Part shown: positions 15,902 through 27,289 of the stretch, piece by piece
Layout of the letters: each line of letters begins with the position of its first letter
Numbering within the stretch: the stretch's first letter is position 1
NCBI GenBank assembly: GCA_023053545.1
Contig: JAKZAN010000001.1
Span: 950,565 to 1,014,564, forward strand
DNA length: 64,000 nucleotides
Direction of reading: 5' to 3'
From: Lepidurus packardi
Taxonomy: Eukaryota > Arthropoda > Branchiopoda > Notostraca > Triopsidae
The notes under the pieces: generated by a model
The model's database searches: none
The model's input: only the letters and a program-made list of their open reading frames with translations
Told to the model about the DNA's origin: nothing
Position numbers and translations under genes: made by a program

Positions 15902-17360
15902 GTGGTGACAAATTTCACAAACAGTTCTATTGTTACAAACAGTTTTATTGTTAGTGTTAAGTGTGTGGTCCTACCGTTCCACTCAGCCAACTTGCTTTTG
16001 CCATCCTTTTGGAGAAGAAAAAGAGACTTTCACTCCGTTTGGTTCCCTTAGCGCTCCGGCTGGGATTTTGCTGTGTTTTCAAGATTGTTGCTGTTTTTTG
16101 CTTGGATCCACGTGTTGGCTCAGTCGAGGTAAGAACTTTTTCGAATTTTTTCCAAAGTGGCTTTCTGGTTTCTTTCCCTAATCGAAGAGTCCATTTTATG
16201 TTTCAACATGGTTAACATGGCCATAGTAGATAGATTACTTTGAAAGCGTTTAAAATAGCTCAGTTTTACAGTTTTTATTCATATTTTATAGTTTTTATTC
16301 TTGTTCTTTTTTCCTAGGACGTTCACGAGACCGGGAGAAAAGGGAGGGCGAAGTCTCGGAAGGCTATTGGTCGTAGGAAAGCAAAGCAAAAAAAAAAAAG
16401 GGGGAGCAGAACCTGCACCTGGTCGACTTTGGGCAAAATCTCCGCCTTTCCCACACTTGCTATGTCTCCAGCCGGGGAAAATGGATACATTTGAGTCTTC
16501 TGAATAAGGGAAGCACACTTTGTGGATTATTCTCTGCTTTCGCCTGCTCTTCGCCATGTAGACCTCGGAAAGAGGGTGGAAGAAGGAAATAACAATTTTG
16601 TGGGTTGTGGAACTCGTCCAATGTATCGAAGCGAAAAGGAAGAGTGAGTAAGTCGACTTGGTCAACGTCGCAATCGTCTGGAACTTGAGCCCTTTCTTTC
16701 AGACCTTTTCTTTTGTGAGTGTTTTTCTCATAATACTTTTGACATTATACTGATGCTTGTCTCTTTTATTCTAGAATTCTCATCGAAAACGAAGTGAAAG
16801 GCTTTCAACTGGATTCACTGGGTTACTACCCAACATTAGCTTCATGGGAAGCCTTTGTGACGCTAAACTCCGCCCACTTTCGAAGAAGCCGAGTATACTT
16901 GTAAGCCGCAGTTACCAGATTCGTCTTTGGTGTTCATTACGCCAGGTACATTCTTTGATTTGAATGAACTCGATCTTTTGTATTAATATCTGCCTTGTCA
17001 TTGTCTAATAGGCTTGAGACAGAGCTCCGTTTGGCTACTATTCCGTATTGGGGAAATACCGCGAGCCCGTTCAGTCTTCATGGTCGTCTGGGGTTTGGTG
17101 GGCGTGGTTGTGGGGCCGGTGGAGGACCAGCAGGCAAGGGACGGTGTTGCGTGTGTGGTGTTGAAGAGGGCGGAGTAAGTTTTGATTTCTTATTTATTTT
17201 TAATTCTCTCTACTAATGTTGTTTTTATTCCAATAGGCTATCCATTATTACTTAACAACATCTCCATGACATTGTGCCTTTATTGTGTCGTTCAATTCCG
17301 TCCATTAGAAGAAAGCGAAGAGTCTTGTGAGCTGCAGTTATCAAATCCCCCAGTTTCGTC
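15902..17360 (+). other. Exon-like module A in left arm
   Basis: Four exon-like segments bounded by consensus splice sites: 15902-16128 (ATTAG/... GTCGAG/GTAAGA), 16775-16945 (TTCTAG/... GCCAG/GTACA), 17012-17174 (TAATAG/... GGCGGA/GTAAGT) and one starting 17236 (CCAATAG/). Segment 2 is open in one frame, but joining it to segment 3 in that frame gives a stop, so a long protein is unlikely. It may be a spliced non-coding RNA or a decayed gene. The mirror copy is at about 27.29-28.74 kb on the minus strand. Confidence 0.55.
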
Positions 17361-18235
17361 CTTGGCGTCCGCAACTGGAGCTGTGCGATGCTTTCCCTCC
17401 TCCGATTTGTTAATTTTTTGGTAAGTGATTTTTATATTTGTATTTTCCTTCATTTTATTTGTATTTTCCTTCGTTTTATGCGTATTTTCCTTCAAATTAT
17501 TTGTATTTTCCTTCATTTTATGCGCATTTTCCTTCAAATTATTTGTATTTTCCTTCATTTTTTAGGGGGTGGGAATAGTATTGCTAAGACGCAAAATGTC
17601 AGAATATGGAGTTTAAAGACACTCACCCAACGCAGTGCCCAATCAGGATGCTCGTAATGTTGCCATGGTTTCTGGCGAATGGGTACAGCCCTCTGTCGGC
17701 GCTTGTCGGTGCTTGTCGATGACGACGGAATTAATCTCGTCTGCGAACAAAACTAGAACCTTCTACACGTCAGGTATTTTGCTCCCGTTTTATTTCAAGT
17801 TTATCGACGCCCATCCGACTTGTATCAAAGTGAAAGCATCCAACACTTGTATAGTATGCAAGCAGCATGCATATTCTCACAGTTTGCTCATTAAAAGTAG
17901 CAATATTGAGCATTTTCGACATAATTCGACATTAGTTTCTTCGCTCCCCGTTGGCTATTATATTGCCATTAGTGTCAAGTTCCCGCAGTGCCTTCCATTT
18001 CCTCTAGTCAGACAACGATTCGTTCTTTCTATTTTTCACGAAATCCGATTTTCTTTTTAGCAATTTTCCAGTGGCTTTTTTGATGTGTCAAGTCGGGTGG
18101 GGTGACTGTTTTAGTGACTCAACTTAAACAGGACAAAGCTTACAAAGTTGTGCTTAAACCTTACAAAGTTTACCCTTACAAAGTTGTGCTTAAACCTGAA
18201 CGGTATTTACTAAGAGTTCCTTTTCTATTTATTAG

Positions 18236-19250
18236 ACGGTGCCACATTTCACAGTGAGTGATAGTATGACAACGTGTTAAGCGTGTAGTGCTCATCCATT
18301 CCCTCTTCCTGTTCTGCTAAGCTGAGGCTGTGGGGAGCTATTATTTCATGTGCTGTGCTGGTGGAATCCGGCTGCGATTTTGCCGTGTTTTCAAGATTGT
18401 TGCTGTTTTCGGGGGGATCCACGTGTTCGCTCAGTCGAGGTAAGAACTTATTTGAATTTTTTCCAAAGTGGCTTTCTGGTTTCTTTCCCCAATCGAAGAG
18501 GCCATTATATGTTTGCAAGCTGTCCCATCTACCAGCTGCACTAAACCCTACAAACTGCGCCATCTATTATCAACTAGTAGAGACTCACTGAACACCCCCA
18601 AGGCACAAACGAACCAGCAGAAGGGTGTTTTTCTCCTGATACTTTTGACGTAATACTGATGCTTGTCTCTTTTGTTCTAGAATTCTCGGCGAAAACGAAG
18701 GGAAGGCTTTCAACTGCATTCACTACGTGACTACCCAAGATTAGAGCCATTTGAAGCCTTTCTGACGCTAAACTCCGCCCACTTTTGAAGAAGACGAGGA
18801 AACTTGTGAGCCGCAGTTACCAGATTCGTCTTTGATGTTCGTTACGCAAGGTCCATTTTTTAGTTTGAATGAACTCGATCTTTTTGTATTAATATCTGCT
18901 TTGTCATTGTCCAATAGGCTTGAGGTAGAGCTCCGTTGTGCTAATATTTCGCATTGGGAAATACCACGAGTGTGTTAAGTCTTCAACGGTACCAACGGAC
19001 CTTCTCTGGGTTTTGGAGGGCGTGGTTCGGGTGCATTGTGGGGCCTGTGGAGGACCAGCAGGAAATGGGCGTTATATTCTGGTGTGGTGATGAAGAGGCG
19101 GAGTAAGTTTTGACTTGTTGTTTTATTTTATTCTGTGTACTAGTGTTGTTGTTTTTATTCAAATAGGCTATCCATTGGAACTCCTGCGTTGCTACTTAAC
19201 AACATCTCAATGACATTATGAATGTATGTTGTTAAATGCCGTCCATTAGA
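18236..19250 (+). other. Exon-like module B in left arm
   Basis: Diverged copy of module A with the same splice borders: 18236-18439 (/GTAAGA), 18681-18850 (/GTCC), 18918-19102 (/GTAAGT) and a segment starting 19167. In one frame segment 2 reads GFQLHSLRDYPRLEPFE and ends LNSAHF-stop. The mirror copy is at about 25.4-26.4 kb on the minus strand. Confidence 0.55.
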
Positions 19251-20189
19251 AGAAAGCGAAGACATAAGAAGTGGCTCGGTTCTGGCCCTCGAATTCGCCA
19301 CAAGTTTCGGTTTGGCAAGCCGTTCTCTGATTCGCTACCATGGATGGACGAACCCGAACCGAAGCTGCGTAGCACTGCATGTGTTTTCGTATAAACACCA
19401 AACCGTGTCCGGATAGTTTCAAGAGTTTGTTGCCTTTGAACGGATGTCCACCCTGAAGAACCCTATAACGTCAGTTGCTCCCTAGCAAGCAGTCAGTGCT
19501 CACCTGCTTCTCTCCAGCGATGTTGTGAAAGCTAGTAGTGAGTTTATAGTTAAACATTACCAAGCATGTTGAACATTAACAATCGGATTAAGCGTTAACT
19601 TCGAAAACATTACCAATTGGATCTTCGAAAACCTGGAATCAATTCAAGTGCGCGTTTAAAGTGTTACGTGTGGTGTTTGGCAAAAGGCTTGTCAGGCCTA
19701 TGCCAGTACAAAAATATGTGTTGGTGTTAAGTGTGCTCTCTACTTCATCCCTGCATTACACCGGAAATGCAAAAGTGAGGACGAACGTCTCAAACGTGTG
19801 TTGTTGTGTTTTAGTTGTGTGTCGGGAGTCTACAAACACAAAATTCGGCAAGTTTTCTCCTCCTCCAAAGTCCTCCTCCTTTTCATACGTTTCTGTTTTC
19901 ACTCGTTTTGGGAGCCTTCCTCTGCGGATGTGTTCACACTTATTTGTAAGTTTTAAACATTTTGTTAATGAATTGATTTCATGCGTGCTAATATTTTTCT
20001 ATTTTCTTCTAGTTTTCGGTGGCGAAATGAAGGGGAAGAGTAATCCTGTGACAAGAGGTCAATCTAACGAATCCGATTTCAGTTTCAGTTTTGTGTTGAT
20101 TTCTTATTTTTTTTTTAATTCTCTTTTTAATGTTGTTTTTATTCCAATAGGCTATGCATTTATCCATTATTACTTAACACATCTCCATG

Positions 20190-21290
20190 ACTGACACATC
20201 TCCTGTTCTGCTAAGCTCAGGCTGTGGGGAGACAGCTATTGTTTCGTGTGCTGTGTGAGCCGCCAGGAGAACCAGATATGCCCGGAGTTGAAGAGTGTGG
20301 TGGAATCCGGCTGCGATTTTGCCGTGTTTTCAAGATTGTTTGTTTTGGGGGGATCCACGTGTTCGCTCAGTCGAGGTAAGAACTTGTTTGAATTTTTTTC
20401 AAAGTGGCTTTCTGGCTTTTTTCCCCCAATCGAAGAGTCCATTATATGTTTACAAGCTGCACTAAACCCTACAAGCTGCGCCTTCTACACACTACAAGCT
20501 GCAATAAACCCTACAAACTGCGCCATCTAGTATCAACAAGTAGAGACTCACTGAAAAACCCCAAGGCACGAACGAACCAGCAGAAGGGTGTTTTTCTCCT
20601 AATACTTTTGACATAATACTGATTCTTGTCTCTTTTGTTTCTAGAATTCTCGGAGCGAAAACGAAGGGAAGGCTTTCAACTGGATTCACTGCATGACTAC
20701 CCAAGACTAGAGCCATTTGAAGACTTTCTAACGCTTAACTCGGCCCACTTTTGAAGAAGACGAGGAAACTTGTGAGCCGCAGTTACCAGATTCGTCTTTG
20801 ATGTTCGTTACGCAAGTTCCATTTTTAGTTTTAATGAACTCGATCTTTTTGTATTAATATCTGCTTTGTCATTGTCTAATAGGCTTGAGGTAGAGCTCCG
20901 TTGTGCTAATATTTCGCATTGGGAAATACCACGAGTAGGCCCGCTCCTTTTCAGTGTGTTAAGTGTTCAACGGTAGCAACGGAGCAGCTTCTCTGGGTTT
21001 TGGAGGGCGTGGTTCGGGTGCATTGTGGGGCCTGTGGAGGACCAGCAGGAAAGGGGCGTTATATTCTGGTGTGGTGATGAAGAGGCGGAGTAAGTTTTGC
21101 CTTGTTATTTTTTGTAATTCTCTATACTAGTGTTGTTTTTATTCAAATAGGCTATCCATTGGAACTCCTGCGTTATTGCTTAACAACATCTCAATGACAT
21201 TATGAATTTATGTTGTTAAATGCCGTCCATTAGAAGAAAGCGAAGACATAAGAAGTGGCTCGGTTCTGGCCCTCGAATCTTCCTCTGCGG
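20190..21290 (+). other. Exon-like module C, left arm only
   Basis: Third, partial copy: first segment ends 20375 (/GTAAGA), second starts 20645, third 20883-21089 (/GTAAGT), fourth starts 21151. In one frame segment 2 reads GFQLDSLHDYPRLEPFED and ends LNSAHF-stop, closely matching module B. It has no counterpart in the right arm, which explains the 1.34-kb length difference. The junction near 21275 returns to sequence also found near 19920. Confidence 0.55.
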
Positions 21291-22286
21291 ATGTGTTTGT
21301 TCACACTTATTTGTAAGTTTTAAACATTTTGTTCATGAATTTGTACTGATATTTTTCTCTTTTCTTCTACTTTTCGGTGCCAAAATGAAGGGAAGAGGAA
21401 GTAGTCCTGTGCCAAGAGGTCAGCATCTCCTAACGAATCAGATTTCAGTGTAACGTCATGGGGACCTTCGGAGTGATGGTAGTAACGCTTTAAATTGACA
21501 TTTATAGGTTTTTGCTACTCATTGTTTCTTTCAGGCTAGCAAATAGAAGGCTATTTGGATTGAAGTCGAATATGGATGACAAGATTTCGAAGCGGGTAGC
21601 AAAAAGCCGATTTACATGCAGTTTGTATTGTTGAGATTTCTTTTACATTTTAATTTTCTTCACTTTTCCCCAAGTCACGCTTTAGATTCGCCGCTTCTTC
21701 ATTCGCCGTTCTCCTAGTACTTCAGGATTTCAGTTGACTGAGTTTCAACTGACTTGACTTTTAATTTATTTTCTTAATTTTAAGTTTTATTTATTTGTTT
21801 GTTTTGTTTATTTGTTCGCCTTATTTGTTGTACCAAAAAGTTCCCCGTAAAATCTAGTTTCCAAAAATATCCTTTTTGTATTATTTGCCAATTTTTCAAT
21901 AAAAATTAAAATTTTAAATATTTTTGCGTGAATTTTCAAAAAATCCGCTAAAAAAGGGGCGTGGTTTCCGAAATGGACGAATCCTATTGGTGGATTGGAC
22001 CAAAAAGGGGGCGTGGCTCCTTTTCGAGATTTCGAAGCGTTTTCTGGGCTATTTTCCATAAGGATCCCTGCACGATCAAGGGGGTCCCCTTGAAAAATCG
22101 TCAAAAATTGAAGCCTCGCCCCTTTCCCTGTACCCAACTCCCCTGCTCGGTTTCCTATGCACGATATTCGAGCTCGTAATGCCGAAGCATCACAATTTCG
22201 AATATGCGAATAGGAACCTTGCCAGGAAGGCATATGGTACAGGGAAAGGGAGCCAATTAATATTTCGTTTATTCGACGAAATAAAG

Positions 22287-22356
22287 TGCCACGACCGGGA
22301 ATCGAACCGAGGACCTTTGGGTCCCCAGTCATGCGTGTATCCACGCGGTCATGGGC
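22287..22356 (-). tRNA. tRNA-like module (likely SINE head or tRNA pseudogene), left copy
   Basis: On the minus strand it reads GCCCATGACCGCGTGG ... GGTTCGATTCC ... GTGGCA. The B box matches the Pol III consensus exactly (22298-22308), and an A-box-like TGACCGCGTGG lies near the 5' end at normal spacing. The acceptor stem and anticodon arm do not fold canonically, so a working tRNA is unlikely. It abuts a small hairpin ATTTCGTTTATTCGACGAAAT. Confidence 0.45.
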
Positions 22357-22407
22357 TTATATATAAAAGGCGTTGAGGCAGGTATATAAACAACATAGGA
22401 ACCAAGG

Positions 22408-22515
22408 TGTATGTATATGTATGTATGTATGTATGTGTGTGTATGTGTATGTATGTATATGTATGTATGTATGTATGTGTATGTATGTATGTATGTGTAT
22501 GTATGTATGTATACA
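22408..22515. repeat. ATGT microsatellite, left
   Basis: TATGTATG/TGTATGTA repeats interrupted by GTGTGT; mirror of the longer array in the right arm. Confidence 0.9.
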
Positions 22516-23340
22516 TGGAGTACGTGGAGTCAAAGGTGTACGTGCAAGGTTGCGAGAAGGTTATTTAAAGGTTATTGAGGTCATTTGAAGGTTATTTGAA
22601 GTCCGGGTAGCTAAAGGTGTACGTGCAAGGTTGCCTGAAGGTTATTTGAAGGTCATTGAGGTCATTTGAAGGTTATTTGAAGTCCGGGTAGCTAAAGGTG
22701 TACGTGCAAGGTTGCATGAAGGTTATTTGAAGGTTATTTGAAGGTCATTGAAATCCAATTCAATGACCTTCGAATAACCTTGAAGTAACCTTCAGGCTTC
22801 AAGGTTATTTGAAGGTCACTGAATTGGATTTCAATGACCTTCAAATAACCTTGAATGACCTTCAAATAACCTTCATGCAACCTTGCACGTACACCTTTAG
22901 CTACCCGGACTTCAAATAACCTTCAAATGACCTCAATGACCTTCAAATAACCTTCAAATGACCTTCATGCAACCTTGCACGTACACCTTTAGCTACCCGG
23001 ACTTCAAATAACCTTCAAATGACCTCAATGACCTTCAAATAACCTTCAAATGACCTTCATGCAACCTTGCACGTACACCTTTAGCTACCCGGACTTCAAA
23101 TAACCTTCAAATGACCTCAATGACCTTCAAATAACCTTCAAATGACCTTCATGCAACCTTGCACGTACACCTTTAGCTACCCGGACTTCAAATAACCTTC
23201 AAATGACCTCAATGACCTTCAAATAACCTTCAAATGACCTTCATGCAACCTTGCACGTACACCTTTAGCTACCCGGACTTCAAATAACCTTCAAATGACC
23301 TTTAAATAACCTTCTCGCAAACTTGCACGTACACCTTTGA
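22516..23340. repeat. Central 92-bp repeat array, orientation switching at the palindrome centre
   Basis: Right of centre, TTTAGCTACCCGGAC recurs at 22896, 22988, 23080, 23172 and 23264, exactly 92 bp apart. Each unit is mostly built of 11-mers TTCAAATAACC and TTCAAATGACC plus TTCATGCAACC and TTGCACGTACACC. About three units in the opposite orientation lie left of centre (22530-22750). The turn-over (22740-22860) is a run of shorter inverted repeats, e.g. TGAAATCCAATTCA and TGAATTGGATTTCA. Confidence 0.92.
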
Positions 23341-23356
23341 CTCCACGTACTCCATG

Positions 23357-23575
23357 TATACATACATACATACATACACATACATACATACATACATACA
23401 TACATACACATACATACATACACATACATACACATACATACACATACATACATACATACATACACATACATACATACATACACACACATACACATACATA
23501 CATACATACATACATACATACATACATACATACATACATACATACATACACACATACATACATACATACATACAC
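23357..23575. repeat. ACAT microsatellite, right
   Basis: About 220 bp of CATACATA with occasional CACATA; roughly twice the length of the left mirror. It is open in several frames (Tyr/Val/Cys/Met or Thr/His/Ile repeats), which is an artefact. Confidence 0.93.
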
Positions 23576-23625
23576 TTTGGTTCCTATGTTGCTTATATAC
23601 CTGCCTCAACGCCTATTATATATAA

Positions 23626-23696
23626 GCCCATGACCGCGTGGATACCACGCATGACTGGGGACCCAAAGGTCCCCGGTTCGATTCCCGGTCGTGGCA
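23626..23696 (+). tRNA. tRNA-like module, right copy
   Basis: Mirror partner of the left copy, with TGACCGCGTGG at 23631-23641 and B box GGTTCGATTCC at 23675-23685. It differs at a few bases (GATACCACGC against GATACACGC; CCCCGG against CCTCGG). The anticodon region is a strong GGGGACC/GGTCCCC hairpin rather than a normal 7-nt loop. Confidence 0.45.
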
Positions 23697-25399
23697 CTTT
23701 ATTTCGTCGAATAAACGAAATATTAATTGGCTCCCTTTCCCTGTACCATATACCAAATTCCCGCAAGGTTCCTATTCGCATATTCGAAATTGTGATGCTT
23801 CGGCATTACGAGCTCGAATATCGTGGATAGGAAACCGAGCAGGGGAGTTGGGTACAGGGAAAGGGGCGAGGCTTCAATTTTTGACGATTTTTCAAGGGGA
23901 CCCCCTTGATCGTGCAGGGATCCTTATGGAAAATAGCCCAGAAAACGCTTCGAAATCTCGAAAAGGAGCCACGCCCCCTTTTTGGTCCAATCCACCAATA
24001 GGATTCGTCCATTTCGGAAACCACGCCCCCTTTTTTAGCGGATTTTTTGAAAATTCACGCAAAAATATTTAAAATTTTAATTTTTATTGAAAAATTGGCA
24101 AATAATACAAAAAGGATATTTTTGGAAACTAGATTTTACGGGGAACTTTTTGGTACAACAAATAAGGCGAACAAATAAACAAAACAAACAAATAAATAAA
24201 ACTTAAAATTAAGAAAATAAATTAAAAGTCAAGTCAGTTGAAACTCAGTCAACTGAAATCCTGAAGTACTAGGAGAACGGCGAATGAAGAAGCGGCGAAT
24301 CTAAAGCGTGACTTGGGGAAAAGTGAAGAAAATTAAAATGTAAAAGAAATCTCAACAATACAAACTGCATGTAAATCGGCTTTTTGCTACCCGCTTCGAA
24401 ATCTTGTCATCCATATTCGACTTCAATCCAAATATTCGATCCAAATAGCCTTCTATTTGCTAGCCTGAAAGAAACAATTAGTAAAAACTTATAAATGTAA
24501 ATTTAAAGCGTTACTACCATCACTCCGAAGGTCCCCATGACGTTTACACTGAAATCTGATTCGTTAGGAGATGCTGACCTCTTGGCACAGGATTACTTCC
24601 TCTTCCCCTTCATTTTGCCACCGAAAACTAGAAGAAAAGAGAAAAATATTAGCACGCATGAAATCAATTCATTAACAAAATGTTTAAAACTTACAAATAA
24701 GTGTGAACACATCCGCAGAGGAAAGCTCCCAAAACGAGTGAAAACAGAAAACGTATGAAAAGGAGGAGGACTTTGGAGGAGAAAACTTGCCGAATTTTGT
24801 GTTTGTAGACTCCCGACACACAACTAAAACACAACAACACTCGTTTGAGACGTTCGTCCTCACTTTTGCATTTCCGGTGTAATGCAGGGATGAAGTAGAG
24901 AGCACACATAGAGATGAAGTAGAGAACACATATTTTTGTACTGGCATAGGCCTGACAAGCCTTTTGCCAAACACCACACGTAACACTTTAAACGCGCACT
25001 TGAATTGATTCCAGGTTTTCGAAGATCCAATTGGTAATGTTTTCGAAGTTAACGCTTAATCCGATTGTTAATGTTCAACATGCTTGGTAATGTTTAACTA
25101 TAAACTCACTACTAGCTTTCACAACATCGCTGGAGAGAAGCAGGTGAGCACTGACTGCTTGCTAGGGAGCAACTGACGTTATAGGGTTCTTCAGGGTGGA
25201 CATCCGTTCAAAGGCAACAAACTCTTGAAACTATCCGGACACGGTTTGGTGTTTATACGAAAACACATGCAGTGCTACGCAGCTTCGGTTCGGGTTCGTC
25301 CATCCATGGTAGCGAATCAGAGAACGGCTTGCCAAACCGAAACTTGTGGCGAATTCGAGGGCCAGAACCGAGCCACTTCTTATGTCTTCGCTTTCTTCT

Positions 25400-26410
25400 A
25401 ATGGACGGCATTTAACAACATACATTCATAATGTCATTGAGATGTTGTTAAGTAGCAACGCAGGAGTTCCAATGGATAGCCTATTTGAATAAAAACAACA
25501 ACACTAGTACACAGAATAAAATAAAACAACAAGTCAAAACTTACTCCGCCTCTTCATCACCACACCAGAATATAACGCCCATTTCCTGCTGGTCCTCCAC
25601 AGGCCCCACAATGCACCCGAACCACGCCCTCCAAAACCCAGAGAAGGTCCGTTGGTACCGTTGAAGACTTAACACACTCGTGGTATTTCCCAATGCGAAA
25701 TATTAGCACAACGGAGCTCTACCTCAAGCCTATTGGACAATGACAAAGCAGATATTAATACAAAAAGATCGAGTTCATTCAAACTAAAAAATGGACCTTG
25801 CGTAACGAACATCAAAGACGAATCTGGTAACTGCGGCTCACAAGTTTCCTCGTCTTCTTCAAAAGTGGGCGGAGTTTAGCGTCAGAAAGGCTTCAAATGG
25901 CTCTAATCTTGGGTAGTCACGTAGTGAATGCAGTTGAAAGCCTTCCCTTCGTTTTCGCCGAGAATTCTAGAACAAAAGAGACAAGCATCAGTATTACGTC
26001 AAAAGTATCAGGAGAAAAACACCCTTCTGCTGGTTCGTTTGTGCCTTGGGGGTGTTCAGTGAGTCTCTACTAGTTGATAATAGATGGCGCAGTTTGTAGG
26101 GTTTAGTGCAGCTGGTAGATGGGACAGCTTGCAAACATATAATGGCCTCTTCGATTGGGGAAAGAAACCAGAAAGCCACTTTGGAAAAAATTCAAATAAG
26201 TTCTTACCTCGACTGAGCGAACACGTGGATCCCCCCGAAAACAGCAACAATCTTGAAAACACGGCAAAATCGCAGCCGGATTCCACCAGCACAGCACATG
26301 AAATAATAGCTCCCCACAGCCTCAGCTTAGCAGAACAGGAAGAGGGAATGGATGAGCACTACACGCTTAACACGTTGTCATACTATCACTCACTGTGAAA
26401 TGTGGCACCG
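25400..26410 (-). other. Exon-like module B', mirror in right arm
   Basis: Reverse-complement counterpart of module B with the same splice-like borders, e.g. donor complement TTACCTCGACTGAG near 26205-26218 and acceptor complement CTAGAACAAAAGAG near 25967-25980. It appears identical to the left copy over long stretches. Confidence 0.5.
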
Positions 26411-27289
26411 TCTAATAAATAGAAAAGGAACTCTTAGTAAATACCGTTCAGGTTTAAGCACAACTTTGTAAGGGTAAACTTTGTAAGGTTTAAGCACAAC
26501 TTTGTAAGCTTTGTCCTGTTTAAGTTGAGTCACTAAAACAGTCACCCCACCCGACTTGACACATCAAAAAAGCCACTGGAAAATTGCTAAAAAGAAAATC
26601 GGATTTCGTGAAAAATAGAAAGAACGAATCGTTGTCTGACTAGAGGAAATGGAAGGCACTGCGGGAACTTGACACTAATGGCAATATAATAGCCAACGGG
26701 GAGCGAAGAAACTAATGTCGAATTATGTCGAAAATGCTCAATATTGCTACTTTTAATGAGCAAACTGTGAGAATATGCATGCTGCTTGCATACTATACAA
26801 GTGTTGGATGCTTTCACTTTGATACAAGTCGGATGGGCGTCGATAAACTTGAAATAAAACGGGAGCAAAATACCTGACGTGTAGAAGGTTCTAGTTTTGT
26901 TCGCAGACGAGATTAATTCCGTCGTCATCGACAAGCACCGACAAGCGCCGACAGAGGGCTGTACCCATTCGCCAGAAACCATGGCAACATTACGAGCATC
27001 CTGATTGGGCACTGCGTTGGGTGAGTGTCTTTAAACTCCATATTCTGACATTTTGCGTCTTAGCAATACTATTCCCACCCCCTAAAAAATGAAGGAAAAT
27101 ACAAATAATTTGAAGGAAAATGCGCATAAAATGAAGGAAAATACAAATAATTTGAAGGAAAATACGCATAAAACGAAGGAAAATACAAATAAAATGAAGG
27201 AAAATACAAATATAAAAATCACTTACCAAAAAATTAACAAATCGGAGGAGGGAAAGCATCGCACAGCTCCAGTTGCGGACGCCAAGGAC

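Larger units (their letters stand above)
14295..22790 (+). repeat. Left arm of giant palindrome (about 8.5 kb)
   Basis: Contains outer TATCAA-rich sequence (14390-14510), three exon-like modules (A, B and partial C), a block ending in GGGGGCGTGGC motifs and a tRNA-like module (minus strand), then an ATGT microsatellite and central repeats. It is about 1.34 kb longer than the right arm between 20.1 and 21.4 kb because module C is present only here. Longest frames (e.g. 19661-20194, 17635-18060) have no recognised domain. Confidence 0.88.

Noticed and set aside
18249..18563. 104-aa minus-strand frame, identical in both arms
   Set aside because: It is antisense to the exon-like module with conserved splice sites. 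Identity between arms reflects the palindrome, not coding constraint.
19661..20194. 177-aa frame in the left arm as a gene
   Set aside because: The right-arm partner is truncated to 100 aa by sequence differences, there is no recognised domain, and splice-like motifs cut through it.
22860..23340. Possible CRISPR-like array (regular 92-bp period)
   Set aside because: Units are contiguous with no unique spacers, made of 11-mers, and lie in a eukaryotic palindrome.
23626..23696. Functional tRNA gene
   Set aside because: The B box is good, but the anticodon arm lacks a 7-nt loop and the acceptor stem pairs poorly, so it is called only tRNA-like.
23280..23830. ORFs of Tyr/Val/Cys/Met or Thr/His/Ile repeats
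   Set aside because: Translation of an ACAT/ATGT microsatellite.
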